A DNA stretch of 64,000 nucleotides from Streptomyces sp. NBC_01255. GTDB taxonomy: Bacteria > Actinomycetota > Actinomycetes > Streptomycetales > Streptomycetaceae. Both the position numbers and the translations under genes were made by a program. This document shows positions 1 through 9,361 of this stretch, piece after piece; positions within the stretch are counted from its first letter, which is position 1, and every line of letters begins with the position of its first letter. The stretch covers positions 4,340,001 to 4,404,000 of the forward strand of contig NZ_CP108474.1 in NCBI RefSeq assembly GCF_036226445.1. Reading direction: 5' to 3'. The notes under the pieces were generated by a model. That model searched no databases. It saw only the letters and a list, made by a program, of their open reading frames with translations, and was not told the origin of the DNA.

Positions 1-1334
1 ACGCCCAGCCTTCCACCGACTTCTCCTGGCCCGTGGAAGGGGCCGTCGACCCCTCGATCGTGGCCGTCGCCACCTCTGCCGGCGCGAACAAGGTGATCGC
101 CCGCAGCGACAGCGTCCGCGACGACCTCCCCTACACGCCGACGGCGGCCCGCCCCCTCGGCAACGGCAGCACCACGGCCGTGGTGAGCGACGAGCTCCTG
201 TCCACCGCCTTCGAGGGCGACATGGTCCGCGCGGAGAAGTCCACCCTCGCGGTCCAGGAGTTCCTCGCGCAGTCGCTCGCGATCACCCTGGAACAGCCGG
301 AGCAGCAGCGCAGCGTCGTGGTCGCCCCGCAGCGGGTGCCGACCGTCTCCCAGGCGCAGACGATGGCGAACGCCATCCGCGGGCTGTCCGCCAAGCGCTG
401 GAGCAATCCGATCGAGCTCCAGGCGGCGGCCGCGGCCAAGCCGGACCCGGACGCGTCCACCACGGTGCCCAGCGGTTCCCGGTACCCGAAGCAGCTGCGC
501 GACCGGGAACTGCCCGTCCAGACCTTCCGTGACATGAAGACCACCCGTGACGAGCTGGACGACTTCAAGATCGTCCTGACTCTCCCGGACCGTGTCGTGA
601 CCCCGTTCGGCAACGCGATCAGCCGTGAGATGTCCACCTCCTGGCGCGGTCAGGCCAGGGCGGCCGCGGTCTACCGGAACGACGTCCTGAAGTACCTGCA
701 GGACCTCACCGAGGGCATCCAGCTGGTCGACAAGTCGGACCTCACGCTGTCCGGCCGCAGCGCGACGATTCCCGTGACCGTCCAGAACAAGCTCCTCCAG
801 GGCGTGGACGACCTGGTCCTGCGCCTCACCTCCGGCAACGGGAACCGGCTGGAGCTGAACGGCCGGCGGTACGCCGAGCTCCCCGTGAAGATCAACGCCG
901 GGCACAGCCAGTCGGTGAAGTTCGACGCTTCGGCCAATGTCAACGGCCAGGTCCCGATGACCGCCCAGCTCTACACCGTTGACGGCACCCCGTACGGGCA
1001 GCCGATGACCTTCAACGTCAAGGTCTCCGAGATCACCGCCACGGTGATGCTCGTCATCGCCGGCGGCGTGCTGCTCCTCGTCCTCGCCGGCGTACGGATG
1101 TACAGCCAGCGCAAGCGGGTCGCGGCCAGGAAGGCGGAGACGGAAGCCGACGAAGCCGAAGCCGAGGAATCCGGAACCGAGGCCGAGGAATCCGAGGCGG
1201 GTACGGAGACGGAGCCCGCGCCGGAGACGGAGGACGTCGAGGGCGGTGAACCCGAGCAGCCGAGTGACCCGACACCGGACACCGGGTCCGAAAGCGGCGA
1301 CCCGTCCGGCCCGGGTGAGAAAGTGGACCGTTGA
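1..1334 (+). CDS. DUF6049-family membrane protein, C-terminal part
   Basis: The reading frame is open from base 3, so the gene starts before the window. The visible ~440 residues form a long extracytoplasmic region. It is followed by one transmembrane helix (EITATVMLVIAGGVLLLVLA, about 100 residues before the end), a basic stop-transfer stretch (QRKR) and an acidic Glu/Ala/Pro-rich cytoplasmic tail. A large exported protein just upstream of murJ in Streptomyces is annotated as DUF6049; I assign it by context and topology. The stop is 45 bp before murJ, so the two are probably co-transcribed. A cell-envelope role is inferred from neighbours only; no catalytic motif was seen. Confidence 0.75.
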   Translation, partial: AQPSTDFSWPVEGAVDPSIVAVATSAGANKVIARSDSVRDDLPYTPTAARPLGNGSTTAVVSDELLSTAFEGDMVRAEKSTLAVQEFLAQSLAITLEQPEQQRSVVVAPQRVPTVSQAQTMANAIRGLSAKRWSNPIELQAAAAAKPDPDASTTVPSGSRYPKQLRDRELPVQTFRDMKTTRDELDDFKIVLTLPDRVVTPFGNAISREMSTSWRGQARAAAVYRNDVLKYLQDLTEGIQLVDKSDLTLSGRSATIPVTVQNKLLQGVDDLVLRLTSGNGNRLELNGRRYAELPVKINAGHSQSVKFDASANVNGQVPMTAQLYTVDGTPYGQPMTFNVKVSEITATVMLVIAGGVLLLVLAGVRMYSQRKRVAARKAETEADEAEAEESGTEAEESEAGTETEPAPETEDVEGGEPEQPSDPTPDTGSESGDPSGPGEKVDR

Positions 1335-1379
1335 GCGATGTCGTGGCCGGTCGGCCGGGGACGATGAGGTGGGGTAACC

Positions 1380-3614
1380 ATGAACGCGCCGTACGACGGT
1401 GACCGCGGCCAGGGCGCGGGCGGCACCGCGCCGTCCGGTGGGACGCCCGCGGCACCCCCCGGTTCCGGGTACCCACCGGTGCCGCCTTCGCCTCAGCAGG
1501 GTGTCCACGACCCGCACGGGCAGAACCCTTACGCGCAGAACAACCCGTACGCCCAGGACCCCTACGTCCAGGACGCCTTCGCCCACGACCCGTACCAGGC
1601 CCAGGACCTCTCCGCGCAGGACCCGGTGACCGAGGCGCTCTACGACCGCGCCGCGCACCCGCCGCCCCCGCCCGGTACCTACCAGGAGCCTCAGCCGCTC
1701 TACCAGCAGCCCGCCGCGCCCCAGCACGCCCCGGACCCCCGCGTGTGGGCGCAGACTCCGGCGCCCGAGCCCGACGGCCCCTCCCGTCACCTGCCGTACG
1801 GCGACGACGCCCGCACGGTGCAGTTCACCGGCGTCGACGACCTGGTGACCCGCGCCGGCGAGGAGCAGCCCGAGCCGGACGCGTTCGCGCACCTCTACCG
1901 GGACCAGCAGACGCCCGGCCAGGTACCGCCGCCCGCCTCGGAGGCGGACCCCATGCCCGTTCCCGCCCCCACGCCGAAGAAGTCCGGCCGCGCCTCCGGG
2001 CTGCTCAAGTCGAGTGCCGTGATGGCGGCCGGCACCCTGGTCTCCCGGCTCACCGGCTTCGTCCGCAGTCTGGTGATCACCGGCGCGCTCGGCGCCGCAC
2101 TCCTCGGTGACACCTTCACCATCGCCTACACCCTGCCGACGATGATCTACATCCTCACCGTCGGCGGCGGCCTCAACTCGGTCTTCGTCCCCCAGCTCGT
2201 CCGCTCCATGAAGAACGACGAGGACGGCGGCGAGGCCTACGCCAACCGCCTGCTCACGCTCGTGATGGTGGCACTCGGCCTGATCGTGGTGGCGGCCGTC
2301 TTCGCCGCGCCGCTGCTGGTCCGGCTGATGTCGAACACGATCGCCGACGACGCCGCCGCCAACAGCGTGGCCGTGACCTTCGCCCGCTACTGCCTGCCCA
2401 CGATCTTCTTCATGGGCGTGCACGTGGTGATGGGCCAGATCCTCAACGCCCGCGGCAAGTTCGGCGCGATGATGTGGACGCCGGTCCTCAACAACATCGT
2501 CATGATCGTCACGTTCGGCCTGTTCATCTGGGTCTACGGCACCTCCGCCGAGTCCCAGATGGGCGTCCAGACCATTCCCGACGAGGGCATCCGCCTGCTC
2601 GGCATCGGCACCCTCCTCGGGCTCGTCGTCCAGGCCCTGGCGATGATCCCGTACCTCCGCGAGACGGGCTTCCGCTTCCGGCCCCGCTTCGACTGGAAGG
2701 GCCACGGGCTCGGCAAGACGGTGAAGCTCGCCAAGTGGACCGTGCTCTTCGTCCTCGCCAACCAGGCGGGGGTCCTGGTCGTCACCCAGCTCGCCACGGC
2801 CGCCGGTCAGGAGTCGGGGAAGAACGGCGCCGGCTTCCTCGCCTACTCCAACGCCCAGCTGATCTGGGGCATGCCGCAGGCCATCATCACCGTCTCCGTC
2901 ATGGCCGCGCTGCTGCCGCGGATCTCTCGCGCCGCCCACGACAACGACCCCGGCGCCGTCCGCGACGACATCTCGCAGGGCCTGCGGAACTCGGCCGTCG
3001 CGATCGTCCCGGTCGCCTTCGCCTTCCTGGCCCTCGGCGTCCCGATGTGCACCCTGCTCTACGCCTCCAGCGGCGTCGAGGCCGCCCAGAGCATGGGCTT
3101 CATCCTGATGGCCTTCGGCCTCGGCCTGATCCCCTACTCCGTCCAGTACGTCGTGCTCCGCGGCTTCTACGCCTACGAGGACACCCGGACGCCGTTCTAC
3201 AACACGGTCATTGTCGCCGCCGTGAACGCGGCCGCCTCGGCCCTCTGCTACGTCCTCCTGCCCGCGCAGTGGGCCGTCGTCGGCATGGCCGCCTCCTACG
3301 GACTCGCCTACGCGGTCGGCGTCGGCATCGCGTGGCGCCGCCTGCGCAACCGCCTCGGCGGCGACCTAGACGGCACGCATGTGATGCGGACCTACGCGCG
3401 GCTCTGCATGGCCTCCGTACCTGCGGCGATCGTCGCCGGCGCCGTCGGCTTCGGACTGCTGAAGCTCCTGGGCGAAGGCGCCCTGGGCTCGCTCGTCGCC
3501 CTGTTCGTAGGCGGAGCAGTCCTCCTGGGAGTCTTCTTCGTCGCGGCCAAGCGCATGCGGATCGCGGAGCTGAACACCCTGGTCGGCATGGTGCGCGGAC
3601 GTCTGGGACGCTGA
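1380..3614 (+). CDS. murJ: Lipid II flippase MurJ (MviN family)
   Basis: MurJ flips lipid-linked peptidoglycan precursor across the membrane. The 744-residue protein has a Pro/Gln/Tyr-rich disordered cytoplasmic N-terminus of about 200 residues with repeated DPY/QDP motifs. The multi-helix MOP-superfamily core follows, opening with the typical SSAVMAAGTLVSRLTGFVRS and containing the AYTLPTMIYILTVGGGLNSVFVPQ region. ATG at 1380 is preceded by GAGGTGGGG. In mycobacteria the MurJ homologue carries a fused C-terminal pseudokinase; here the protein ends right after the last helices (KRMRIAEL...) and the pseudokinase is a separate downstream gene. The long N-terminal extension is common in actinobacterial MurJ. 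Confidence 0.95.
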   Translation: MNAPYDGDRGQGAGGTAPSGGTPAAPPGSGYPPVPPSPQQGVHDPHGQNPYAQNNPYAQDPYVQDAFAHDPYQAQDLSAQDPVTEALYDRAAHPPPPPGTYQEPQPLYQQPAAPQHAPDPRVWAQTPAPEPDGPSRHLPYGDDARTVQFTGVDDLVTRAGEEQPEPDAFAHLYRDQQTPGQVPPPASEADPMPVPAPTPKKSGRASGLLKSSAVMAAGTLVSRLTGFVRSLVITGALGAALLGDTFTIAYTLPTMIYILTVGGGLNSVFVPQLVRSMKNDEDGGEAYANRLLTLVMVALGLIVVAAVFAAPLLVRLMSNTIADDAAANSVAVTFARYCLPTIFFMGVHVVMGQILNARGKFGAMMWTPVLNNIVMIVTFGLFIWVYGTSAESQMGVQTIPDEGIRLLGIGTLLGLVVQALAMIPYLRETGFRFRPRFDWKGHGLGKTVKLAKWTVLFVLANQAGVLVVTQLATAAGQESGKNGAGFLAYSNAQLIWGMPQAIITVSVMAALLPRISRAAHDNDPGAVRDDISQGLRNSAVAIVPVAFAFLALGVPMCTLLYASSGVEAAQSMGFILMAFGLGLIPYSVQYVVLRGFYAYEDTRTPFYNTVIVAAVNAAASALCYVLLPAQWAVVGMAASYGLAYAVGVGIAWRRLRNRLGGDLDGTHVMRTYARLCMASVPAAIVAGAVGFGLLKLLGEGALGSLVALFVGGAVLLGVFFVAAKRMRIAELNTLVGMVRGRLGR

Positions 3615-3730
3615 TTCGATGTCCCCGCACAACCATCGGCGGGGACCGCGTGTCGTGCATAGCGTCGGACTGTGGGCACAATTGGCATGGCTGTTGGATG
3701 TGGCGCAACGGATGGGGAGGCAGGACGACG

Positions 3731-5422
3731 GTGGCGGAACGTAGCACGGCTGCCGTCGACGTGGCCGACAACAGCGGTGACGACCCGCTGACCGCCAAGG
3801 CGGACAAGGCCGCGACCGACGGGGTGGCGGAAACGCAGAAGACGGCGGCGACGACCGCCGAGGCCACGGAGAACAAGGCGGTCGAACGAAAGAGCGGCGA
3901 ACAGCCCTCCATCACGGCACCGGAACTGCACAGCGGCCACAAGCTGGCCAGACGATACCGGCTGGAGGAGTGCGTCACCCGTCTGGACGGGTTCAGCAGC
4001 TGGCGTGCCGTCGACGAGAAGCTGCGGCGTGCCGTCGGAGTCCACCTCCTGCCGGCCGATCACCCCCGGGCCCGCTCCGTCCTGGCCGCGGCCCGTTCGG
4101 CGGCGCTGCTCGGCGACCCCCGGTTCGTCCAAGTCCTCGATGCCGTCGAGGAGAACGACCTCGTGTACGTCGTGCACGAGTGGCTGCCCGACTCCACCGA
4201 GCTCACCGCGCTGCTCGCGACCGGCCCGATGGAGGCGCACGACGCCTACCAGCTCGTCAGCCAGGTCTCACAGGCCATGGCCGCCGCTCACCGCGAGGCC
4301 CTCGCGCACCTCCGGCTCACCCCGAGCGCCGTCCTGCGCAGCTCCACCGGCCAGTACCGGATCCGTGGTCTCGCCGTGAACGCGGCTCTGCGCGGCATCA
4401 CCGCCGAGCGCCCGCAGCGCACCGACACCGAGGCGATCGGTGCCCTGCTGTACGCGGCGCTCACTCAGCGCTGGCCGTACGACAGCGACGCCTATGGGCT
4501 CTCGGGCCTCCCCAAGGGCGTGGGGCTCCTCCCGCCCGACCAGGTCCGGGCGGGGGTCCACCGCGGCCTCTCCGAGATCGCCATGCGCGCCCTCGCCAAC
4601 GACGGGGCCACCGCGTCCCGCCAGGAGCCGCCCTGCACGACGCCGGACGAGCTCGCCAAGGCCGTGGCCGCGATGCCCCGCGTCAAGCCGCCGGAGCCGA
4701 CGTTCCCCACCCCGCCCGACTACCAGCGCACGACGTACCAGCAGGGCACCTACGGACGCCCCCAGGCACGTCCCGCCGCCACCCAGCCGGTCATGGTGCC
4801 GCCGGCCCCGCTCCAGAGCCGCACGGGCACGGCCTTGAAGTGGGCCGTCTCGGCCCTGCTGATCGCCGCCCTGGGCCTGGGCAGCTGGCAGATCGCCGAC
4901 CGGCTCCTCGACCAGGAGCCGACCACCAAGACGCCGGTCACCTCCCCCACGGTCGACGAGAAGCCCAAGCCGCCCAAGCCGATCTCCATCGTGTCCGCCC
5001 AGGACTTCGATCCGCCCCCGCAGGGCAACGGCACGGAGAACCCCCAGGCCATACAGCTCGCCTACGACGGCGACCCCAACACCTACTGGCACACCGTGAA
5101 CTACCGCGGTGTCGGCTTCGCCAACCTGAAGTCGGGCGTGGGTATGGTCCTCGATCTGGGCACGGCCCAGAAGATCAGCTCGGTCGACCTGTCGTTCCTG
5201 GGCAGCACCTCGGTGGAGCTCCACACCGCGCCCTCCGACGCCTCTTCGGCACCGTCCACACTCGACGGGTTCACGACGCAGGCATCCGGCATCGGCAGCA
5301 ACGTGACCCTGAAGCCCACCGAGGCGGTCACGACCCGCTACGTTCTGGTCTGGCTGACGGAACTCCCCGCCAACGACGGGGGCTACCGCGGCAAGCTGGC
5401 CGAGATCAAGATCTTGGGCTGA
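3731..5422 (+). CDS. Membrane pseudokinase with extracytoplasmic discoidin-like domain (MurJ partner)
   Basis: 563 residues from GTG 3731, with GGGGAGG 10 bp upstream (an in-frame ATG at 3698 is the alternative). Residues 1-70 are disordered. Residues about 72-315 have a protein-kinase fold but no glycine loop, no HRD (LAHLRLTPSAV at 191-201) and no DFG (RGLAVNA), so it should be catalytically dead. A linker and one TM helix (369-388) follow. Residues 418-563 resemble an F5/8-type C (discoidin) sandwich (AYDGDPNTYWHT, VLDLGTAQKISSVDL). This is the arrangement of the C-terminal part of mycobacterial MviN, where the phosphorylated pseudokinase recruits FhaA. The position directly behind murJ supports a split version of that protein. 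Confidence 0.85.
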   Translation: MAERSTAAVDVADNSGDDPLTAKADKAATDGVAETQKTAATTAEATENKAVERKSGEQPSITAPELHSGHKLARRYRLEECVTRLDGFSSWRAVDEKLRRAVGVHLLPADHPRARSVLAAARSAALLGDPRFVQVLDAVEENDLVYVVHEWLPDSTELTALLATGPMEAHDAYQLVSQVSQAMAAAHREALAHLRLTPSAVLRSSTGQYRIRGLAVNAALRGITAERPQRTDTEAIGALLYAALTQRWPYDSDAYGLSGLPKGVGLLPPDQVRAGVHRGLSEIAMRALANDGATASRQEPPCTTPDELAKAVAAMPRVKPPEPTFPTPPDYQRTTYQQGTYGRPQARPAATQPVMVPPAPLQSRTGTALKWAVSALLIAALGLGSWQIADRLLDQEPTTKTPVTSPTVDEKPKPPKPISIVSAQDFDPPPQGNGTENPQAIQLAYDGDPNTYWHTVNYRGVGFANLKSGVGMVLDLGTAQKISSVDLSFLGSTSVELHTAPSDASSAPSTLDGFTTQASGIGSNVTLKPTEAVTTRYVLVWLTELPANDGGYRGKLAEIKILG

Positions 5423-5447
5423 CCACCGCACGGGGAGGGGCTCACCG

Positions 5448-6152
5448 TTGGACGCTCCGATAGACGAGACCACAGGCGATCAGGAGCTCTTGGCGCGCCA
5501 TGTCGCCGGAGACCCGGACGCCTTCAGTGAGCTCGTGCGGCGTCACCGCGACCGGCTGTGGGCGGTGGCCCTGCGCACCCTGGGGGACCGCGAGGAGGCC
5601 GCCGACGCCCTCCAGGACGCCCTGCTGTCCGCCTTCCGGGCCGCCCATACCTTCCGGGGCCAGTCGGCCGTCACGACCTGGCTCCACCGCATCACGGTGA
5701 ACGCCTGCCTCGACCGGCTCCGCAAGACCGCCTCCCGCAGAACCTCACCCGTCGACGACACCGACCGCTTCGAGCAGCTCCTCGACCCCCACGAGTCAGC
5801 CGAGGCCCCCATGGAGCGCCAGGATCTGCACCGGCAGCTCCTGGCGGCCCTCGCACAGATCCCCGAGGACCAGCGCGCCGCACTCGTCCTCGTCGACATG
5901 CAGGGATACCCGGTCGCGGAGGCGGCACGTATCCTCGGCGTTCCCACCGGAACCGTGAAAAGCCGTTGCGCGCGGGGACGGTCTCGCCTCCTCCCGATGG
6001 TCACTCATCTGCGCGCCGACACAGTGGGTAACGAGGCCGTCGAAGGGGGAAGGAACCGGACGCCGGGGACATCCGTCCCACCGGTGCCGGGGCCGACGGA
6101 CACCGGACCGACAGATCCAGCTGCTGTGAAGGGCGGAGGTGGGCGCGCGTGA
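5448..6152 (+). CDS. sigM: ECF RNA polymerase sigma factor SigM
   Basis: Sigma-70 family extracytoplasmic-function factor, 234 residues. Region 2 (ELVRRHRDRLWAVALRTLGD, then DALQDALLSAFRAAHTFRG) covers about residues 25-90. Region 4 (LAQIPEDQRAALVLVDMQGY, then VAEAARILGVPTGTVKSR) covers about 130-185, followed by a disordered tail. The start is TTG 5448, with GGGGAGGGG 4-12 bp upstream. It lies 25 bp after the pseudokinase gene and overlaps the anti-sigma gene by 4 bp (GTGA), so the pair is translationally coupled. The order sigM then anti-sigma then trxBA matches the S. coelicolor sigM locus. Confidence 0.92.
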   Translation: MDAPIDETTGDQELLARHVAGDPDAFSELVRRHRDRLWAVALRTLGDREEAADALQDALLSAFRAAHTFRGQSAVTTWLHRITVNACLDRLRKTASRRTSPVDDTDRFEQLLDPHESAEAPMERQDLHRQLLAALAQIPEDQRAALVLVDMQGYPVAEAARILGVPTGTVKSRCARGRSRLLPMVTHLRADTVGNEAVEGGRNRTPGTSVPPVPGPTDTGPTDPAAVKGGGGRA

Positions 6153-7078
6153 CTTCCACGACCGGCAAGGCCGACACGACACAGCACCCGGACGTCTCGG
6201 AGATCTCCGATCTCACCGAGGGACTCCTGTCACCGAGCCGCTCCGCGGCCGTACGCCGCCATCTGGACGGCTGTCCCCTCTGCGCCGACGTCAGGACCTC
6301 CCTGGAGGAAATCCGGGGCCTCCTGGGCACGCTGCCCGGGCCGCCCCGGATGCCCGCCGAGATCGCCGGCCGGATCGACGCCGCGCTCGCCGCCGAAGCC
6401 CTTCTCCAGGCCACCGCGCCGGACAGCGACAGCCCCGTTTCACGTGAAACATCGCGTCCCCGCACCGAGCCGGTCCCCTCCGGCGCGCCTTCCCCCGCGG
6501 AACGCCCTGCGGGCCGCCCCAAGGCGGCCACTGGCCCCGGTCGCCCCGGAAAGCCTCGGCGGCGCCGGATCGCGCTCGTCTCCACACTCGGCGCCGCCTT
6601 CGCCGCCGCCGTCCTCGGCATGAGCCTCTTCCTCAGCCAGGGCGGTGGACCGACCGCCGGGAGCACGCAGGGCGCCAAGCTGGCAGACGCCAGCGCCGTG
6701 GCCCCCTTCTCCGGGACCCCCGTCGAGGAACGCGTCCACACGCTCCTGGGCGAGGAAGCCGGCGTGGCCAAGACGCCTCAGGGAGTCGGCCCCGAATCGA
6801 TGTCCGCCGAGAGTGCCACGACCGCCAGCCCCCAGCGGAACCGGGACAGCGCCGTCCCCGCCTGCGTCCTGGCCGGCACCGGCCGTACCGACGCCGTGCT
6901 CGCCCATGAGCGGGGCGAGTACCAGGGGACGCCCGCCTATCTCCTCGTTCTGACGGACCCCGCGGACAGCACCCGCGTCCAGGCCTTCGTCCTCGACGCC
7001 TCCTGCGCCGAACGGTCCACAAGCACCGGAAGCCCTGCGGCCGATCTCCTGCTCAGCGAGACGTATCCACGCTCCTGA
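6149..7078 (+). CDS. rsmA: Membrane anti-sigma factor for SigM (RsmA-type)
   Basis: 309 residues. The N-terminal cytoplasmic part carries a ZAS-like motif, H38-x3-C42-x2-C45 (RRHLDGCPLCADV). A basic stretch and a TM helix at about 141-162 (IALVSTLGAAFAAAVLGMSL) precede an exported C-terminal domain with two Cys (PACVLAG, DASCAE). Anti-sigma factors of this kind hold the partner sigma at the membrane. I recall that the S. coelicolor RsmA cofactor is reported as [2Fe-2S] rather than zinc; the sequence alone cannot decide. A perfect parS site lies inside the gene and is translated as VSRET (residues 97-101). Confidence 0.88.
   Translation: MTSTTGKADTTQHPDVSEISDLTEGLLSPSRSAAVRRHLDGCPLCADVRTSLEEIRGLLGTLPGPPRMPAEIAGRIDAALAAEALLQATAPDSDSPVSRETSRPRTEPVPSGAPSPAERPAGRPKAATGPGRPGKPRRRRIALVSTLGAAFAAAVLGMSLFLSQGGGPTAGSTQGAKLADASAVAPFSGTPVEERVHTLLGEEAGVAKTPQGVGPESMSAESATTASPQRNRDSAVPACVLAGTGRTDAVLAHERGEYQGTPAYLLVLTDPADSTRVQAFVLDASCAERSTSTGSPAADLLLSETYPRS
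6437..6450. promoter_or_regulatory. parS site 1 (inside rsmA)
   Basis: Perfect 14-bp palindrome GTTTCACGTGAAAC, the canonical ParB-binding site. It lies in the coding sequence of the anti-sigma gene, about 3 kb from parB. Confidence 0.95.
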
Positions 7079-7118
7079 TCTCGCTCTGTGCCTCGGCCAC
7101 GTGCCGCGCGGCAATCTC

Positions 7119-7145
7119 GGGAATGCATGCCCCGTAGGATCCGTT
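7119..7145 (+). promoter_or_regulatory. SigR-type promoter of trxBA
   Basis: GGGAAT (7119-7124), 18 bp, then GTT (7143-7145). This fits the GGAAT-N18/19-GTT consensus of the thiol-oxidative-stress sigma factor SigR. It sits 73 bp before trxB, and trxBA is a classic SigR target in Streptomyces. Confidence 0.8.
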
Positions 7146-7217
7146 GGGTGGGGTGAGAGTGACCGAGACAACCGCCCCCGTAGGCAGTGGCAGTCTGCAG
7201 AGACGAGGAAGTAACCC

Positions 7218-8183
7218 GTGAGCGACGTCCGTAACGTGATCATCATCGGCTCCGGGCCCGCGGGCTACACCGCAGCGCTCTACACGGCCCGAGCGTCGCT
7301 GAACCCGCTGGTCTTCGAGGGCGCCGTCACCGCCGGTGGCGCGCTGATGAACACGACCGAGGTCGAGAACTTCCCCGGATTCCGTGACGGCATCATGGGC
7401 CCGGACCTGATGGACAACATGCGGGCCCAGGCCGAGCGCTTCGGCGCCGAGCTGGTCCCCGACGACGTCATCGCCGTGGACCTGACCGGCGACATCAAGA
7501 CCGTCACCGACACCGCCGGCACCGTGCACCGCGCGAAGGCCGTCATCGTCACCACAGGCTCCCAGCACCGCAAGCTCGGCCTCCCCAACGAGGACGCGCT
7601 CTCCGGCCGCGGTGTCTCCTGGTGCGCCACCTGCGACGGGTTCTTCTTCAAGGACCACGACATCGCCGTCGTCGGCGGCGGTGACACCGCGATCGAGGAG
7701 GCCACCTTCCTCTCGCGCTTCGCCAAGTCCGTCACGATCGTCCACCGCCGCGACACCCTGCGTGCCTCCAAGGCCATGCAGGAGCGCGCCTTCGCCGACC
7801 CGAAGATCTCGTTCGCCTGGGACAGCGAGGTCACCGAGATCCACGGCGAGCAGAAGCTCAGCGGTCTGACCCTGCGCGACACGAAGACGGGCGCGACCCG
7901 CCAGCTGCCCGTCACCGGCCTCTTCATCGCCGTGGGCCACGACCCGCGGACCGAGCTCTTCAAGGGCCAGCTGGAGCTGGACGACGAGGGTTACCTGAAG
8001 GTGGCCGCGCCGTCGACCCGCACGAACCTCACGGGCGTCTTCGGTGCGGGCGACGTCGTCGACCACACCTACCGTCAGGCCATCACGGCCGCCGGTACCG
8101 GCTGCTCCGCCGCGCTCGACGCCGAGCGCTTCCTGGCCGCCCTCGCCGACAGCGAGAAGCTGGCCGAGACCCCCGCGGTCTGA
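7218..8183 (+). CDS. trxB: Thioredoxin reductase (NADPH)
   Basis: 321 residues, normal length for low-Mr thioredoxin reductase, which reduces thioredoxin with NADPH through FAD and a redox disulfide. Visible motifs are the FAD-binding [16 protein letters not shown] at the N-terminus, the redox centre WCATCDG in the middle, the NADPH-binding [10 protein letters not shown], and the C-terminal FAD motif [12 protein letters not shown] 7218 is preceded by GAGGAAG. The downstream trxA (47 bp gap) completes the operon. Confidence 0.97.
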   Translation: MSDVRNVIIIGSGPAGYTAALYTARASLNPLVFEGAVTAGGALMNTTEVENFPGFRDGIMGPDLMDNMRAQAERFGAELVPDDVIAVDLTGDIKTVTDTAGTVHRAKAVIVTTGSQHRKLGLPNEDALSGRGVSWCATCDGFFFKDHDIAVVGGGDTAIEEATFLSRFAKSVTIVHRRDTLRASKAMQERAFADPKISFAWDSEVTEIHGEQKLSGLTLRDTKTGATRQLPVTGLFIAVGHDPRTELFKGQLELDDEGYLKVAAPSTRTNLTGVFGAGDVVDHTYRQAITAAGTGCSAALDAERFLAALADSEKLAETPAV

Positions 8184-8230
8184 CCCTCGTCCTTCCTGAC
8201 TCCACACCCCGCGAAAACAAGGAGGCCGCC

Positions 8231-8566
8231 GTGGCCCTGAAGACTGTGACCGACGCTTCCTTCGAAGAGGACGTCCTCAAGAGCGACAAGCCCGTCCTGG
8301 TGGACTTCTGGGCGGCGTGGTGCGGCCCGTGCCGCCAGATCGCCCCGTCGCTGGAGGCAATCGCCAAGGAGCACGGCGAGCAGATCGAGATCGTGAAGCT
8401 CAACATCGACGAGAACCCGGGCACGGCCGCCAAGTACGGCGTCATGTCCATCCCGACGCTGAACGTCTACCAGGGTGGCGAGGTCGTGAAGACGATCGTC
8501 GGCGCCAAGCCGAAGGCCGCCATCGAGCGCGACCTGGCGCCGTTCCTCGAGTCCTCGAACGGCTGA
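8231..8566 (+). CDS. trxA: Thioredoxin
   Basis: 111 residues, full-length thioredoxin fold with active site WCGPC (about residues 30-34) and cis-proline motif MSIPTL. It receives electrons from TrxB and reduces cytoplasmic disulfides. GTG 8231 follows a strong AAGGAGG ribosome site. The operon ends at the hairpin at 8608-8637. Confidence 0.97.
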   Translation: MALKTVTDASFEEDVLKSDKPVLVDFWAAWCGPCRQIAPSLEAIAKEHGEQIEIVKLNIDENPGTAAKYGVMSIPTLNVYQGGEVVKTIVGAKPKAAIERDLAPFLESSNG

Positions 8567-8576
8567 CACGCTCTCT

Positions 8577-8590
8577 GTTTCACGTGAAAC
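8577..8590. promoter_or_regulatory. parS site 2 (after trxA)
   Basis: Perfect GTTTCACGTGAAAC, intergenic, 10 bp after the trxA stop. A half-site (GTGAAACACG) follows at 8598-8607, immediately before the terminator. Confidence 0.95.
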
Positions 8591-8607
8591 ATGAAGCGTG
8601 AAACACG

Positions 8608-8637
8608 AACGGCCCGCCCCTCAAGGGGCGGGCCGTT
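8608..8637. terminator. Bidirectional terminator, trxA / acetyltransferase
   Basis: Perfect 13-bp stem (AACGGCCCGCCCC and its complement) with a TCAA loop, between convergent genes. Confidence 0.85.
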
Positions 8638-8651
8638 CTCATGCCCCGGTA

Positions 8652-9269
8652 CTAGAGCGGCCGCAGAGCGGGCTCTTTCTGTACGGCGCCGAGCAGCCGG
8701 TCCAGAGCCATCTCGACGTCCTCCTTCCAGGAGAGCGTCGTCCGGAGCTCCAGCCTCATCCGGGGAAAGGCGTGATGTGGCCGGACCGTCTTGAAGCCCA
8801 CGGCCAGGAGGTGCTCGGCCGGCAGCACACAGGCCGGTTCCTTCCACCGGGCATCGCCGAACGCCTCGATCGCCTTGAATCCCCGCCTCATCACGTCCTT
8901 CGCCACGGTCTGCACGACCATCCGGCCCAGCCCCTGGCCCTGGTACTGCGGCATGATCCAGGCCGTCATCAGCTGGACGGAGTCAGCCGCCACCGGGCTG
9001 GTCGGGAAGGCCGTCGACCGCGGCACATAGGCCGGGGGAGCGTAGAGGACATAGCCGACGGGCACGTCGTCCACGTAGACCACCCGCCCGCAGGAACCCC
9101 ACTCCAGGAGGACCGCCGAGATCCAGGCTTCCTTCTCCGCCTCCGGACGCCCCGCCTTCACGGCAGCCTCTCCACTCACCGGGTCGAGCTCCCAGAAGAC
9201 ACAGGAGCGACATCGCCGGGGAAGATCCGGAAGGTTGTCCAGCGTGAGCGGTACGAGCCGACGCCCCAC
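8652..9269 (-). CDS. GNAT-family N-acetyltransferase
   Basis: 205 residues. The acetyl-CoA-binding motif is QYQGQGLGRMVVQTV (Q/R-x-x-G-x-G/A type), preceded by the beta strand LMTAWIMP. The N-terminal CRSCVFWEL segment is typical of an actinobacterial subgroup found beside parB. GTG 9269 is preceded by GAGGGG. The substrate is unknown. It is separated from parB by a hairpin, so it is probably its own unit. Confidence 0.8.
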   Translation of the reverse strand: MGRRLVPLTLDNLPDLPRRCRSCVFWELDPVSGEAAVKAGRPEAEKEAWISAVLLEWGSCGRVVYVDDVPVGYVLYAPPAYVPRSTAFPTSPVAADSVQLMTAWIMPQYQGQGLGRMVVQTVAKDVMRRGFKAIEAFGDARWKEPACVLPAEHLLAVGFKTVRPHHAFPRMRLELRTTLSWKEDVEMALDRLLGAVQKEPALRPL

Positions 9270-9361
9270 GGTTTCCCCTCGCTTCCCTCGCCCTTGAGCA
9301 CGGATACGCTTCTCAGAATCGTATCGACCGGGCGATCAGGGGGACACCGCTCGCAGGCAAA

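Noticed and set aside
2474..3730. An open frame running upstream of the pseudokinase through murJ.
   Set aside because: It is Arg/Pro-rich shadow sequence of murJ in another frame; the real start with a ribosome site is 3731.
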